Of a DNA stretch of 64,000 nucleotides, positions 8,162-15,826 are shown in pieces. The stretch spans positions 62,001 to 126,000 of the forward strand of contig JAIEOV010000063.1 of the NCBI GenBank assembly GCA_019750135.1. Reading direction: 5' to 3'. The stretch comes from Reyranella sp. GTDB lineage: Bacteria > Pseudomonadota > Alphaproteobacteria > Reyranellales > Reyranellaceae. The notes beneath the pieces are model-generated. The model did not search any database and was not told where the DNA came from. It saw only the letters and a program-made list of their open reading frames with translations. The position numbers were made by a program, and so were the translations under genes. Every line of letters starts with the position of its first letter. Position 1 is the first letter of the stretch.

Positions 8162-9342
8162 ATCGCTCCTTCCTTGCGCAAGGCCGCGATCCGCGCGTCG
8201 CTGAGGCCCAGCTCTTCCTTCAGGATGTCGTCGGTGTGCTCGCCCAGCCGCGGCGGCGCGCCGCCCGGCTCGGCCGGTGTTGCCGACAGGTTCAGCGGCA
8301 CGCCCGCCAGTCGCAATGTCCCGCCTGTCTTGCGTTCCACGTCCAGCACCATCTGCATCGCCGCCACCTGCGGATGGGCCAGCGTCTCGGCGATGTCATT
8401 CACCGGCGAACACGGCACATTTGCGGCGTCGAGCAGGCCGACCCACGCTGCCGTTTCGCGTGTCGCAAAGATCTTCGCCAGGCCGTCGATCACCGGCTCG
8501 CGGTTCTCGATGCGCAGAGCCGAGGTGGCGTAGGCCGGGTTGTTGCCGAGCTCGGTGGCGCCGATGGCGGTGCAGAGTCGCTGCCAGGCGGCATCGTTGG
8601 TGGCGCCGGCCAACACGTAGCCGTCGCGCGTGCGGAACGCCTGGTAGGGCACGATATGCCACACGCCCGATCCGTCGCGCGGCGGCAGCTTGCCGGCGAG
8701 CGTATAGGCAGGGATGTGATAGCCCAGCAGGGCGATTGCAGTTTCCAGCAGAGAGACGCGAATGTGCTGGCCCTCGGCCTTGCCGGCCAGCCGCGCGTAG
8801 AGCGCGGCCGAGACGCCGGAGAAGGCGAGCATGCCCGTGGCCATGTCGATGAACGAGGCGCCGGCGCGGATCGGCCCGCCGTCGCGTTCGCCGGTCATCG
8901 CCATCATGCCGCTGAAGGCCTGCAGCATCAGGTCGTAGCCCGGCTTGGCGGCGAGGGGGCCGTCATGGCCATAGCCGCTGATCGTCACGTGGATCAGGCT
9001 GGGGTTAAGGGCGCGCAGCTTCAGGTCATCGACGCCCAGCCGCTTGGCGACGGCCGGCAGGAAGCTGTCGATCACCACATCGCTCCGGCGCACCAGGCCG
9101 GCCAGGATCTCCTGGCCGGCGGCGCTCTTCAGATTGAGAGTCATGCCGCGCTTGCCGCGATTGACGCTGAGATAGTTGGCGCTCTCGCCGTCGACCACCG
9201 GCTCCCACTTGCGGTTCTCGTCGCCGCCGACATCCTCGACCTTGATGACGTCGGCGCCGAAGTCGCCCAGGAGCTGGCCGCAGGACGGTCCGGCCAGCAC
9301 ACGGCTGAGGTCAAGGACGCGAATGCCCGAGAAGGCGCTCAT
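8158..9342 (-). CDS. CaiB/BaiF family CoA-transferase (class III), module 2
   Basis: A 394-residue class III CoA-transferase, which moves CoA between carboxylic acids through an aspartyl-CoA thioester. The start MSAFSGIRVLDLSRVLAGP shows the family's opening; an in-frame extension to 9396 lies in the neighbouring gene and is rejected. The probable nucleophile is D166 in SFIDMATG. The gene lies one base downstream of a crotonase and overlaps another. It would activate the imported acid to its CoA ester for the adjacent crotonases. The substrate is unknown. Confidence 0.93.
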   Translation of the reverse strand: MSAFSGIRVLDLSRVLAGPSCGQLLGDFGADVIKVEDVGGDENRKWEPVVDGESANYLSVNRGKRGMTLNLKSAAGQEILAGLVRRSDVVIDSFLPAVAKRLGVDDLKLRALNPSLIHVTISGYGHDGPLAAKPGYDLMLQAFSGMMAMTGERDGGPIRAGASFIDMATGMLAFSGVSAALYARLAGKAEGQHIRVSLLETAIALLGYHIPAYTLAGKLPPRDGSGVWHIVPYQAFRTRDGYVLAGATNDAAWQRLCTAIGATELGNNPAYATSALRIENREPVIDGLAKIFATRETAAWVGLLDAANVPCSPVNDIAETLAHPQVAAMQMVLDVERKTGGTLRLAGVPLNLSATPAEPGGAPPRLGEHTDDILKEELGLSDARIAALRKEGAI

Positions 9343-9343
9343 G

Positions 9344-10132
9344 TCAGACGCCGCGCACCGTGGCGGTGCGCTTCTCCCGCCAGGCGTTGTGCGCATCCTT
9401 GGAGTCCTCGGTCTGGCTCAGCGCCATGAAGCGGTAAACGTCGACCTCGGACGCATCCTGGATGTTCGGGATGTCGAGGCCCTTGGTCAGCGATTCCTTG
9501 GCGAGCCGCGCCGCGAGCGGCGGCAGGGCGGCGATGTCTTCCGCGATCTTGAGCGCGCGCTCCATCAGCTCGGCGTGCGGCACCAGCCATTGGGCGAGAC
9601 CGATGCGATAGGCCTCGTTGGCATCGATCGAATAGCCCAGGGCGGCGCGCATGGCATTGCCCTTGCCGACCCAACGCGACAGGCGCACCGCGCCGCCGTA
9701 GGCCGGCATGATGCCCAGCCGCACCTGCGGCAGGCGCCATTCGGCGCGATCGGACGCCACGATCAGGTCGCAGCAGTAGGTGGCGATGCAGCCGATGCCG
9801 ATGGCGTAGCCGTTGACCGCGGCGATCACCGGCTTGGGGAAGTCGGTCAGGAGGTTGGCGACGAACTTGCGCCAATGAGGGATGCCGGTGATGAAAGCGG
9901 CCGGCGAGGCGACGGTATGCGTCTCGGTGTCGGCGAGGTTGGCGCCGGCCGAGAAGGCGCGGCCTTTCTCGTCGCCGGTGAGGATGACGCAGCGCACCTC
10001 GTGGTTCTTCTCCAGCTCGGCGAGCTTGGCCTCGAGGCCTTCGTTGAAGTCCTCGTCCCAGGCGTTGCGCGCATCGGGACGGCTCAGGGTCAAGATGGCC
10101 ACGTGGCCACGGATCTCGCTCAGCAAAGGCAT
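9344..10132 (-). CDS. Crotonase-family protein lacking both hydratase glutamates
   Basis: A 262-residue crotonase-fold protein with the oxyanion-hole segment RAFSAGANLAD and the second loop NGYAIGIGC. The two positions that hold the catalytic glutamates of enoyl-CoA hydratase are replaced: the first by Q136 (WRLPQVRLG) and the second by R162 (AMRAALG). The fold and CoA pocket appear intact, so it probably performs another reaction of the superfamily or has lost hydratase activity. It lies nine bases downstream of a canonical crotonase gene and one base upstream of a CoA-transferase gene. Confidence 0.88.
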   Translation of the reverse strand: MPLLSEIRGHVAILTLSRPDARNAWDEDFNEGLEAKLAELEKNHEVRCVILTGDEKGRAFSAGANLADTETHTVASPAAFITGIPHWRKFVANLLTDFPKPVIAAVNGYAIGIGCIATYCCDLIVASDRAEWRLPQVRLGIMPAYGGAVRLSRWVGKGNAMRAALGYSIDANEAYRIGLAQWLVPHAELMERALKIAEDIAALPPLAARLAKESLTKGLDIPNIQDASEVDVYRFMALSQTEDSKDAHNAWREKRTATVRGV

Positions 10133-10141
10133 GTCTTCCTC

Positions 10142-10894
10142 CTATCGGCCCTTCCATTGCGGAGGGCGCTTCTCGCGGAAGGCCCGCATGCCTTCCATCG
10201 CATCTTCGCTCTCGAACACCGGCTTGAAGCGCTTGAGCGCCAGTTCCAGGGCCGACACCGTGTCGAGCCCCGCCGTCTCGTAGAGCATGGCTTTGGTCGC
10301 CGCGACACTGAGCGGTGCGGCGGCGCAAAGGTCGGATGCCAGCGCCATCGCCTTCTCCATCAGCCCGGCGGCCGACACGACGTGGTTGACGAGGCCGAGC
10401 TCGTAGGCCCGGCGCGCACCGATCGGATTGCCGGTCATCGACATCTCGAGCGCCACCTTCTGCGGGATGACGTCGTTCAGCCAGAAAGCATAGATCGGCG
10501 CGCGTCCGACCCGCGCCTCCGTCAGCGCGAAGCTGGCATGCTCGGCCGCCACGCAGAGATCGCAAGAGATCGCGAGGAAGCAGCCGCCGCCCAGCGCCGC
10601 GCCGTTGACCGCGGCGATCACCGGCTTGGAGACGGAAACCTCGTCGCGCAGGATGGGAATGAAGCCGTGGCCATGGCCGCTCGCCGCCTCCGAAAGGTCG
10701 CGGCCGGCGCAGAACGCCTTGTCGCCCGCGGCCGTGAGGATCGCCACCCGCGCCGCCGGGTCGGCCTCGAAGCGCTGCCAGGCGGCCAGCACGCCGTCGC
10801 GCATCGCCGTGTTGACGACATTGCGCTTCTCCGGCCGGTTCAGGGTGATGATCGCGATCTGTCCCGCCATCTCGTAGACGACAGGCTCGCTCAT
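10142..10894 (-). CDS. Enoyl-CoA hydratase/isomerase family protein, module 1
   Basis: A 250-residue crotonase with canonical features: AFCAGRDLSEA for the first oxyanion loop, NGAALGGGC for the second, and both catalytic acids, E126 (FALTEARVG) and E150 (ALEMSMTG). It probably hydrates an enoyl-CoA intermediate. Its start overlaps the CoA-transferase gene upstream by four bases. Together with the next crotonase (9344) it forms a canonical and non-canonical pair, suggesting two successive steps in one pathway. Confidence 0.92.
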   Translation of the reverse strand: MSEPVVYEMAGQIAIITLNRPEKRNVVNTAMRDGVLAAWQRFEADPAARVAILTAAGDKAFCAGRDLSEAASGHGHGFIPILRDEVSVSKPVIAAVNGAALGGGCFLAISCDLCVAAEHASFALTEARVGRAPIYAFWLNDVIPQKVALEMSMTGNPIGARRAYELGLVNHVVSAAGLMEKAMALASDLCAAAPLSVAATKAMLYETAGLDTVSALELALKRFKPVFESEDAMEGMRAFREKRPPQWKGR

Positions 10895-12111
10895 CCGATC
10901 GCTCCCTTGGCCTGCAATGCATCGAGGTCCTGGTCCGACAGGCCGAGCAGGTCGCGCAGCGTCCGTCGCGTGTGCTCACCCAGCATCGCTGGCCGCCGGT
11001 CGTACTGCACCGGCGTCGCCGACAGGCGCATCGGCGAGGCGAGACAGTCGACGGCGCCGATCGCCGGATGATCGAAGGAGACCACGGCACCGCGTTCGCG
11101 GACATGGCTGTCGGCAAAGACGCGCCCGAGATCGTTGATCGGCCCGGCGGGCAGCCCGGCCTTTTCGAAGGCGGCCAGGCACTCCTGCTGAGGACGCGAG
11201 GCCAGGATGGGGCGGACGATCTCGTCGAGGGCGTGGGCGTTGGCGACGCGATCAGGTGACGTCGTGAAGCGCGGGTCCATGGCCAGCGCCGGCAGGCCGA
11301 GTGCGCCGCACAGCCGGCGGAATTGGTCGTCGTTGCCGGCAATGATCATGATCTGACCGTCGCTGCAGTCGTAGATGCCGCTGGGATGGGTCACCGGATT
11401 GCGCGTGCCCGTGCGCTGCGGCACCTGACCAGAGGCGAGGTGGCCGACACCGAAATAGGACAGCGAGGAGACCATGACGTCGAGCAGGGCGAGGTCGATG
11501 TGCTGGCCCTGGCCGGTGCGGTCGCGGTGGCGCAGTGCCGCGAGGATCGCGGTCGAAGCGTAGAGGCCGGTCATGATGTCGATCATCGGCACGCCGGCGC
11601 GCTGTGGGCCGCCGTCGGGCTCGCCGGTGATGCTCATCAGGCCGCCCATGGCCTGGATGATCGAATCGTATCCGGCGCGATGGCGGTAGGGACCGGTCTG
11701 GCCGAACCCGGTGATCGAGCAATAGACCAGCCGCGGGTTGATCGCCGCCAGGTCGGCGGCGCCCAGGCCATAGCGGGCGAGCGTGCCGACCTTGAAGTTC
11801 TCGATGAGGACATCGGCGCGCGCCGCAAGGCCGCGCACGAGATCGGCACCGTCGGCGTTGGCGAGGTCGATCGCCACCGAGTCCTTGCCGCGATTGACCG
11901 CCCAGAAATAGGCCGAGCGGTCGACCAGGTCGGTGTCGCCCTGGAAGTGCGGCCCCATCAGGCGCGTGTCGTCGCCGACCGCGGGCCGTTCGATCTTGAT
12001 GACCTCGGCGCCGAGGTCGGCCAGCGTCTGGGCCGCCGTCGGACCGGCCAGCACCCGGCTGAGGTCGAGAACGCGCACGCCCTCCAGCGGTCGCGCCGCG
12101 GCGGCGGTCAT
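10891..12111 (-). CDS. CaiB/BaiF family CoA-transferase (class III), module 1
   Basis: A 406-residue class III CoA-transferase. It opens with LEGVRVLDLSRVLAGP and carries the probable nucleophile D178 in PMIDIMTG. The ATG at 12109-12111 was preferred over an in-frame extension to 12153, because it overlaps the preceding Bug gene's stop by four bases (ATGA) and fits the family start. This is the second gene of the operon, and the second CaiB protein lies three genes further on. The operon thus carries the CoA-transfer step twice. Confidence 0.93.
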   Translation of the reverse strand: MTAAAARPLEGVRVLDLSRVLAGPTAAQTLADLGAEVIKIERPAVGDDTRLMGPHFQGDTDLVDRSAYFWAVNRGKDSVAIDLANADGADLVRGLAARADVLIENFKVGTLARYGLGAADLAAINPRLVYCSITGFGQTGPYRHRAGYDSIIQAMGGLMSITGEPDGGPQRAGVPMIDIMTGLYASTAILAALRHRDRTGQGQHIDLALLDVMVSSLSYFGVGHLASGQVPQRTGTRNPVTHPSGIYDCSDGQIMIIAGNDDQFRRLCGALGLPALAMDPRFTTSPDRVANAHALDEIVRPILASRPQQECLAAFEKAGLPAGPINDLGRVFADSHVRERGAVVSFDHPAIGAVDCLASPMRLSATPVQYDRRPAMLGEHTRRTLRDLLGLSDQDLDALQAKGAIG

Positions 12112-13076
12112 TCGTCCGGCTTGATGTTGCCGGCGCGGATCACGTCGCCCCATTTCTTGGTCTCGGCGGCGAGAAAGGCACGGAACTGCTCGGTATCGTT
12201 GCCGACGATGTTGTTGCCGCCGGCGATCAGCTTGGCGCGGACCTCGGGGTCGGCCAGCGTCACCTTGGTCGCGTCGTAGAGGCGCGTGATGATCGGTTGC
12301 GGCGTACGCGCGGGCGCGAACAGGCCGACCCAGGTGTCGGCGTTGAAGCCCTTGAGGCCGGCCTCGTCGAGCGTCGGCACGTCGGGCAGGGACTGCGAGC
12401 GCACCAGGCCGGTCATGGCGATCGCCCGGAGCTTGCCCGCCCGGATCAGCGAGATGGTGGCCGATACGGTCGAGAAGCTCAGGGCCACCGTTCCGGCGAC
12501 CACGTCCATGATGGCGGCGCTGTCGCCCTTGTAGGGCACATGGGTCATGTCGAACCCGACGCGCTCCTTGAACAGCTCGGCGGCGAGATGGGTCGGGGCG
12601 CCTATTCCCGACGAGCCATACTGCAGCTTGCCGGAGTTCGCTTTGCAGTAGGCGAAGAGCTCCGCCGGGGTCTTCGGCGGCAGGCTCGGATTGACGACGA
12701 TGACGACGTCGTTGGTGGCGATCAGGCTGATCGGGATGAAGTCGGCGATCGGATCGTACGGCACCTTCATCATGTTGGGATGGATGGTGAGCGCACCGAT
12801 CCCGCCCAGCAGCAGCGTGTAGCCGTCCGGGGCCGCCTTGGCGACGGCGTCCGTGCCGATGCGGCCGTTGGCCCCGGCGCGGTTGTCGATGATGAACTGC
12901 TGCCCCAGCTCGCGTCCCATGCGCTCGGTAAAGACGCGACCGATATTGTCGGTCACGCCGCCCGGCGTGAACGGGATGACGAGCTTGATGGGCCTGTTCG
13001 GATAATCCTGCGCGGCGAGCCGTGCCATCGGCAGGGCGGCCAGGGCGGCGCCGAGCGCCAACCGTCTCGTGATCAT
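12108..13076 (-). CDS. Bug/TctC-type substrate-binding protein, first gene of the CoA-transferase operon
   Basis: A 322-residue periplasmic binding protein with a signal sequence (MITRRLALGAALAALP) and the motifs YPNRPIKLVIPFTPGG, DNRAGANG and APDGYTLLLGG. The ATG at 13074-13076 fits the signal peptide; an in-frame extension to 13280 would cross the divergent LysR gene and is rejected. It is more distant from the two Bug proteins at the operon's end than they are from each other. It is divergent from the LysR gene with 94 bases between starts, which probably hold the operon promoter and LysR operator. Confidence 0.93.
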   Translation of the reverse strand: MITRRLALGAALAALPMARLAAQDYPNRPIKLVIPFTPGGVTDNIGRVFTERMGRELGQQFIIDNRAGANGRIGTDAVAKAAPDGYTLLLGGIGALTIHPNMMKVPYDPIADFIPISLIATNDVVIVVNPSLPPKTPAELFAYCKANSGKLQYGSSGIGAPTHLAAELFKERVGFDMTHVPYKGDSAAIMDVVAGTVALSFSTVSATISLIRAGKLRAIAMTGLVRSQSLPDVPTLDEAGLKGFNADTWVGLFAPARTPQPIITRLYDATKVTLADPEVRAKLIAGGNNIVGNDTEQFRAFLAAETKKWGDVIRAGNIKPDE

Positions 13077-13128
13077 TCTTGCTGTTTCCTCCGAGGGGAA
13101 AGATTCGTCGGAGGCTGTCATTTTGGAA

Positions 13129-13145
13129 TTATATTTTTTATATAA
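13129..13145. promoter_or_regulatory. AT-rich inverted repeat between LysR and its target operon
   Basis: Perfect 6-base arms TTATAT and ATATAA are separated by five T residues, in an otherwise GC-rich genome. It sits in the 94-base gap between divergent starts and matches the loose T-N11-A dyad expected of LysR-family operators. It may also overlap promoter -10 elements. The assignment is inferred from position and symmetry only. Confidence 0.5.
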
Positions 13146-13170
13146 GACTAATAGCCTGAGGAAATCAGAC

Positions 13171-14052
13171 GTGAACCTCCGCTCCCTGCGCTGTTTCCTC
13201 GCCGTCGCCGAGGAGCTGCATTTCGGCCGCGCCGCCAAGCGACTGAACCTGTCGCAGCCGCCGCTCACCCAGCACATCAAGGCGCTTGAGGCGGAGCTCA
13301 GCGTGACGCTGTTTCACCGCACCAAGCGCTCGGTGCGCATCACCGATGCCGGCAGCGCCCTGCTCGACGAGGCGCGCCGCCTGGTGAGCCAGGCCGATGG
13401 GCTGAGGCACGTCGTGCAGCGCGCCGACAAGGGGCGCAGCGGCTATCTGCGCGCCGGCTTCATCACCTCGTCGGTCTTCACCGACACGCACAAGCTCTAC
13501 GCCACGATGTCGCGCGGCGTGCCGGGCGTCACCGTGATGTGGCAGGAGATGAACTCGTCCGAGCAGATCGAGGCGCTGCACGAGGACAAGATCGACATCG
13601 CCTTCCTGCACACGCCGGCCCAGCATCCCGGCCTGACGGCGCGGGTGATCGTGCGCGATCCGATGGTGATGGCGGTGCCCGACGGCCATCGGCTGGCGGG
13701 CCGCAAGCGCGCCGCGCTGTCGGACTTCGCCTCGGACGATTTCGTGCTACCGCTGCGCCACATGTCGCCGATCTTCTACGACAGCATCATCGCGGCGTGC
13801 CGCGCCGCGGGCGTCAGCCCCACAATCCCGCCGCACCAGCCGCGCAACCTGCTCACCATCCTGAGCCTGGTGTCCGTCGGTGCCGGCGTGTCGGTGATCC
13901 CCAGCACCCTGGCCGCCTCGGGATTTCCCGGCGTGACCTTCATGCGCATCAAGGGTGAAGCGCCGGTCGCCGAGGTCTCGGCGTTGTGGAAGCCCGAGAA
14001 TTGCTCGCCGGTGCTGAAGCGGGCGCTGTCGGCGCTGCGGCTGGCGGCGTGA
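13171..14052 (+). CDS. LysR family transcriptional regulator
   Basis: A 293-residue LysR regulator. The N-terminal winged helix-turn-helix spans about residues 3-62, with the HTH at 17-36 (HFGRAAKRLNLSQPPLTQHI). The C-terminal half is a periplasmic-binding-like effector domain. The GTG at 13171 was chosen because it places the usual short N-terminus (VNLRSLRCF) directly after a GAGGA ribosome binding site; an upstream ATG in frame at 13069 would read through the promoter region. By position it probably controls the divergent CoA-transferase/crotonase operon, perhaps in response to the imported acid or its CoA ester. Confidence 0.93.
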   Translation: MNLRSLRCFLAVAEELHFGRAAKRLNLSQPPLTQHIKALEAELSVTLFHRTKRSVRITDAGSALLDEARRLVSQADGLRHVVQRADKGRSGYLRAGFITSSVFTDTHKLYATMSRGVPGVTVMWQEMNSSEQIEALHEDKIDIAFLHTPAQHPGLTARVIVRDPMVMAVPDGHRLAGRKRAALSDFASDDFVLPLRHMSPIFYDSIIAACRAAGVSPTIPPHQPRNLLTILSLVSVGAGVSVIPSTLAASGFPGVTFMRIKGEAPVAEVSALWKPENCSPVLKRALSALRLAA

Positions 14053-14063
14053 AGACAGCGAGA

Positions 14064-14089
14064 AACGGCGGGCATCGCTGCCCGCCGTT
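14064..14089. terminator. Bidirectional hairpin terminator
   Basis: A perfect 11-base-pair stem (AACGGCGGGCA with TGCCCGCCGTT) closes a TCGC loop. It lies between the convergent LysR gene and the Tyr-rich protein gene. Short T-rich tracts are present rather than a long U run. The symmetric form suggests it stops transcription from both sides. Confidence 0.75.
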
Positions 14090-14105
14090 CTTCATATGTC
14101 AGCCG

Positions 14106-14372
14106 CTACGGCCGGATCTGGATCGAGAAACCCGGAGTAGGACTCGGGCTGTAGTACACCGGCGGCGGATAGTAGCCGTAGTTGTACGGCGTCGAGTAAA
14201 CGACCGGCGGCGCCCTGTAGTAGTAGCCGTAGTAGCGGTCGTTGTAGTTGTTCCAGCGGTTGTCGTAATAGTAGTTGCCGTTGCCCCACCAAGCGGCGCT
14301 GGCGGGCGCGGCCAGCCCAATGCCGGCGACCACGAGACCGGCGGCGAGGGCGATGGTGTTTCGCATCGTCAT
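14106..14372 (-). CDS. Small exported tyrosine-rich protein
   Basis: An 88-residue protein with a clear signal peptide (MTMRNTIALAAGLVVAGIGL, cleavage after ASA). The mature part is about 65 residues of mostly Tyr, Pro, Asn and Gly, with repeated YYY and NYG-type runs, and ends FSIQIRP. I recognise no enzyme domain. Tyr/Gly/Pro-rich exported proteins of this size are common in alphaproteobacteria as uncharacterised envelope proteins. It lies 16 bases downstream of the LTxxQ-type protein gene in the same direction, suggesting joint expression and an envelope role. Confidence 0.75.
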   Translation of the reverse strand: MTMRNTIALAAGLVVAGIGLAAPASAAWWGNGNYYYDNRWNNYNDRYYGYYYRAPPVVYSTPYNYGYYPPPVYYSPSPTPGFSIQIRP

Positions 14373-14388
14373 GGTTGCCTCCTCTCGG

Positions 14389-14874
14389 TTAGCCCTGGTT
14401 GGCCGGACGCGGCGGCGTGTACTTCTCGAACACCGTGTCGGCGTTCTTCTTCTGCTCCGGCGTCATCGAATCGTAGAGCGACTTGAAGGCCGAGGTCAGG
14501 TGCTTCAGGCCGTCCAGGCGGGCCTCGGTGAACTCCTGATAGGTCTTCAGGTCGTCAACCGCCGTAGTCTTCTCGGGCGGAATCTTGCGCTTCTCCGCCA
14601 CCAGCTTCTCCATGCGGCTGGCGTTGTCGCGCATCGCCTGGGCCACGCCGTCCCACTTCTTCTCCTGGTCGGGCGTGATCTTGAGCGCCGCCTTCAGCGT
14701 GGTGATACGCTGCTCGACGGTCTCGGGCTTGTTCGAAGTCGCGGCCTCGGCGGCCGGCGGCTTGGTGGCCTGTTCCTTGGTCTGGGCCATAGCCGGCATC
14801 GCGAACAGCGCCGCACCGGCCACTGTCGCGATCGCGACCGGCCGGGTCACTTTGAAGAACAGCGAATGGGTCAT
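14389..14874 (-). CDS. Periplasmic Spy/CpxP-like (LTxxQ-type) protein
   Basis: A 161-residue exported helical protein. The signal peptide ends at AMAQ. Two LTxxQ-like signatures are visible, ITPDQEKKW near residue 70 and MTPEQKKNAD near residue 137, as in the Spy/CpxP family of periplasmic chaperones and stress sensors. The remainder is rich in Lys, Glu and Ala and is probably alpha-helical. The ATG at 14872-14874 follows a good AAGGAAG ribosome binding site; in-frame codons upstream to 15042 are untypical. It is the first gene of a two-gene unit with the Tyr-rich protein. Confidence 0.8.
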   Translation of the reverse strand: MTHSLFFKVTRPVAIATVAGAALFAMPAMAQTKEQATKPPAAEAATSNKPETVEQRITTLKAALKITPDQEKKWDGVAQAMRDNASRMEKLVAEKRKIPPEKTTAVDDLKTYQEFTEARLDGLKHLTSAFKSLYDSMTPEQKKNADTVFEKYTPPRPANQG

Positions 14875-14986
14875 GCGTGCTTCCTTCTGTAAGCGGCCTC
14901 GGTGGCCGCGCGGAAGGAAAACGGACAGTCGGAAGAAGCGTTGCGGCCGCCGCGACAAAGTCGCAGCCATCGTTTGGCCACAAGAG

Positions 14987-15826
14987 TCAGCGGATCTCGA
15001 AACCCAGCTTCGCCAGGGTTGTGCGGATGCGCTCGCGGCCATTCATGGCCTTGATCGGGCCCATGCGGTTCAGCATGCGTGCGGTCCAGGTCGTGGCCTG
15101 CATCTCGTTGCGGGCCGAGAATTGAGCCATTTCCGCGTCATAGGCGGGGCGGTCGCGGGCCTCGGGAGCCACGTCGTAGCGTTCGTGATGCAACACGGTC
15201 GACTGCGGCAGGCGCGGCTTCACCTCATTCTTGGCGGCCGGGTCGGCATAGCCGACGCAGAGGCCGAAGACGACGAAGGCCTTTTCAGGCAGGCCCAGCA
15301 GCTCATGCACCTGGGCCGGGTCGTTGCGCATGGCGCCGATATAGACGGTGCGCAGGCCCAGGGATTCGGCGGCGACCACGGCATTCTGGGCGGCCAGGGC
15401 GGCATCGATGCAGGCCACCATGAAGGTTTCCAGATAGGGCAGGTTCTCGAAGGTCACCTGCTCGGCCTGCGACATGCGCTCGTTGCGCGACATGTCGGCG
15501 ATGAAGGCGATGTAGAGCGGGCACTCCTCGATGTGCTTCTGGTTGCCGGCGATCTCGGCCAGGACCTTGCGCTTGGCCGGATCGGTGATCGCGATGGCCG
15601 ACCACAGCTGCATGTTGGAGCTGGTGGCGGCCGACTGGGCGGCGGCGATCAGGGTTTCCAGGGTTCCCGGCGGAACCGGGTCGGGCAGGAAACCGCGCAC
15701 CGAGCGATGGTCGAGCAGGGTGGCGATGGTCTCGTTCCACGGCCCGGCCGGCGGGATGGCGGCGCCGTAGCGGCGGGCCAGCGCCGCCTTCTTGTCCTGG
15801 GTATCGGTCGGGGTCAGCGCGTCCAT
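14987..15826 (-). CDS. Nitroreductase family protein (NADPH-dependent, FMN-binding)
   Basis: A 279-residue nitroreductase-fold protein. Family landmarks are the early HRSVRGFLPDPV segment (FMN phosphate contact), AAQSAATSSNMQLW, and GLRTVYIGAMRNDP near the middle, with FVVFGLCVGYAD following. Such homodimers reduce nitro groups, quinones or flavins; the physiological substrate is unknown. The ATG at 15824-15826 overlaps the end of the MFS gene by 13 bases. An in-frame extension to 16180 lies inside the MFS gene and is rejected. It is the last gene of a minus-strand operon. Confidence 0.9.
   Translation of the reverse strand: MDALTPTDTQDKKAALARRYGAAIPPAGPWNETIATLLDHRSVRGFLPDPVPPGTLETLIAAAQSAATSSNMQLWSAIAITDPAKRKVLAEIAGNQKHIEECPLYIAFIADMSRNERMSQAEQVTFENLPYLETFMVACIDAALAAQNAVVAAESLGLRTVYIGAMRNDPAQVHELLGLPEKAFVVFGLCVGYADPAAKNEVKPRLPQSTVLHHERYDVAPEARDRPAYDAEMAQFSARNEMQATTWTARMLNRMGPIKAMNGRERIRTTLAKLGFEIR

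Noticed and set aside
8158..9396. Extended start at 9396 for the second CoA-transferase
   Set aside because: The extra 18 residues overlap the upstream crotonase's 3' end and do not resemble the family; the ATG at 9342 fits.
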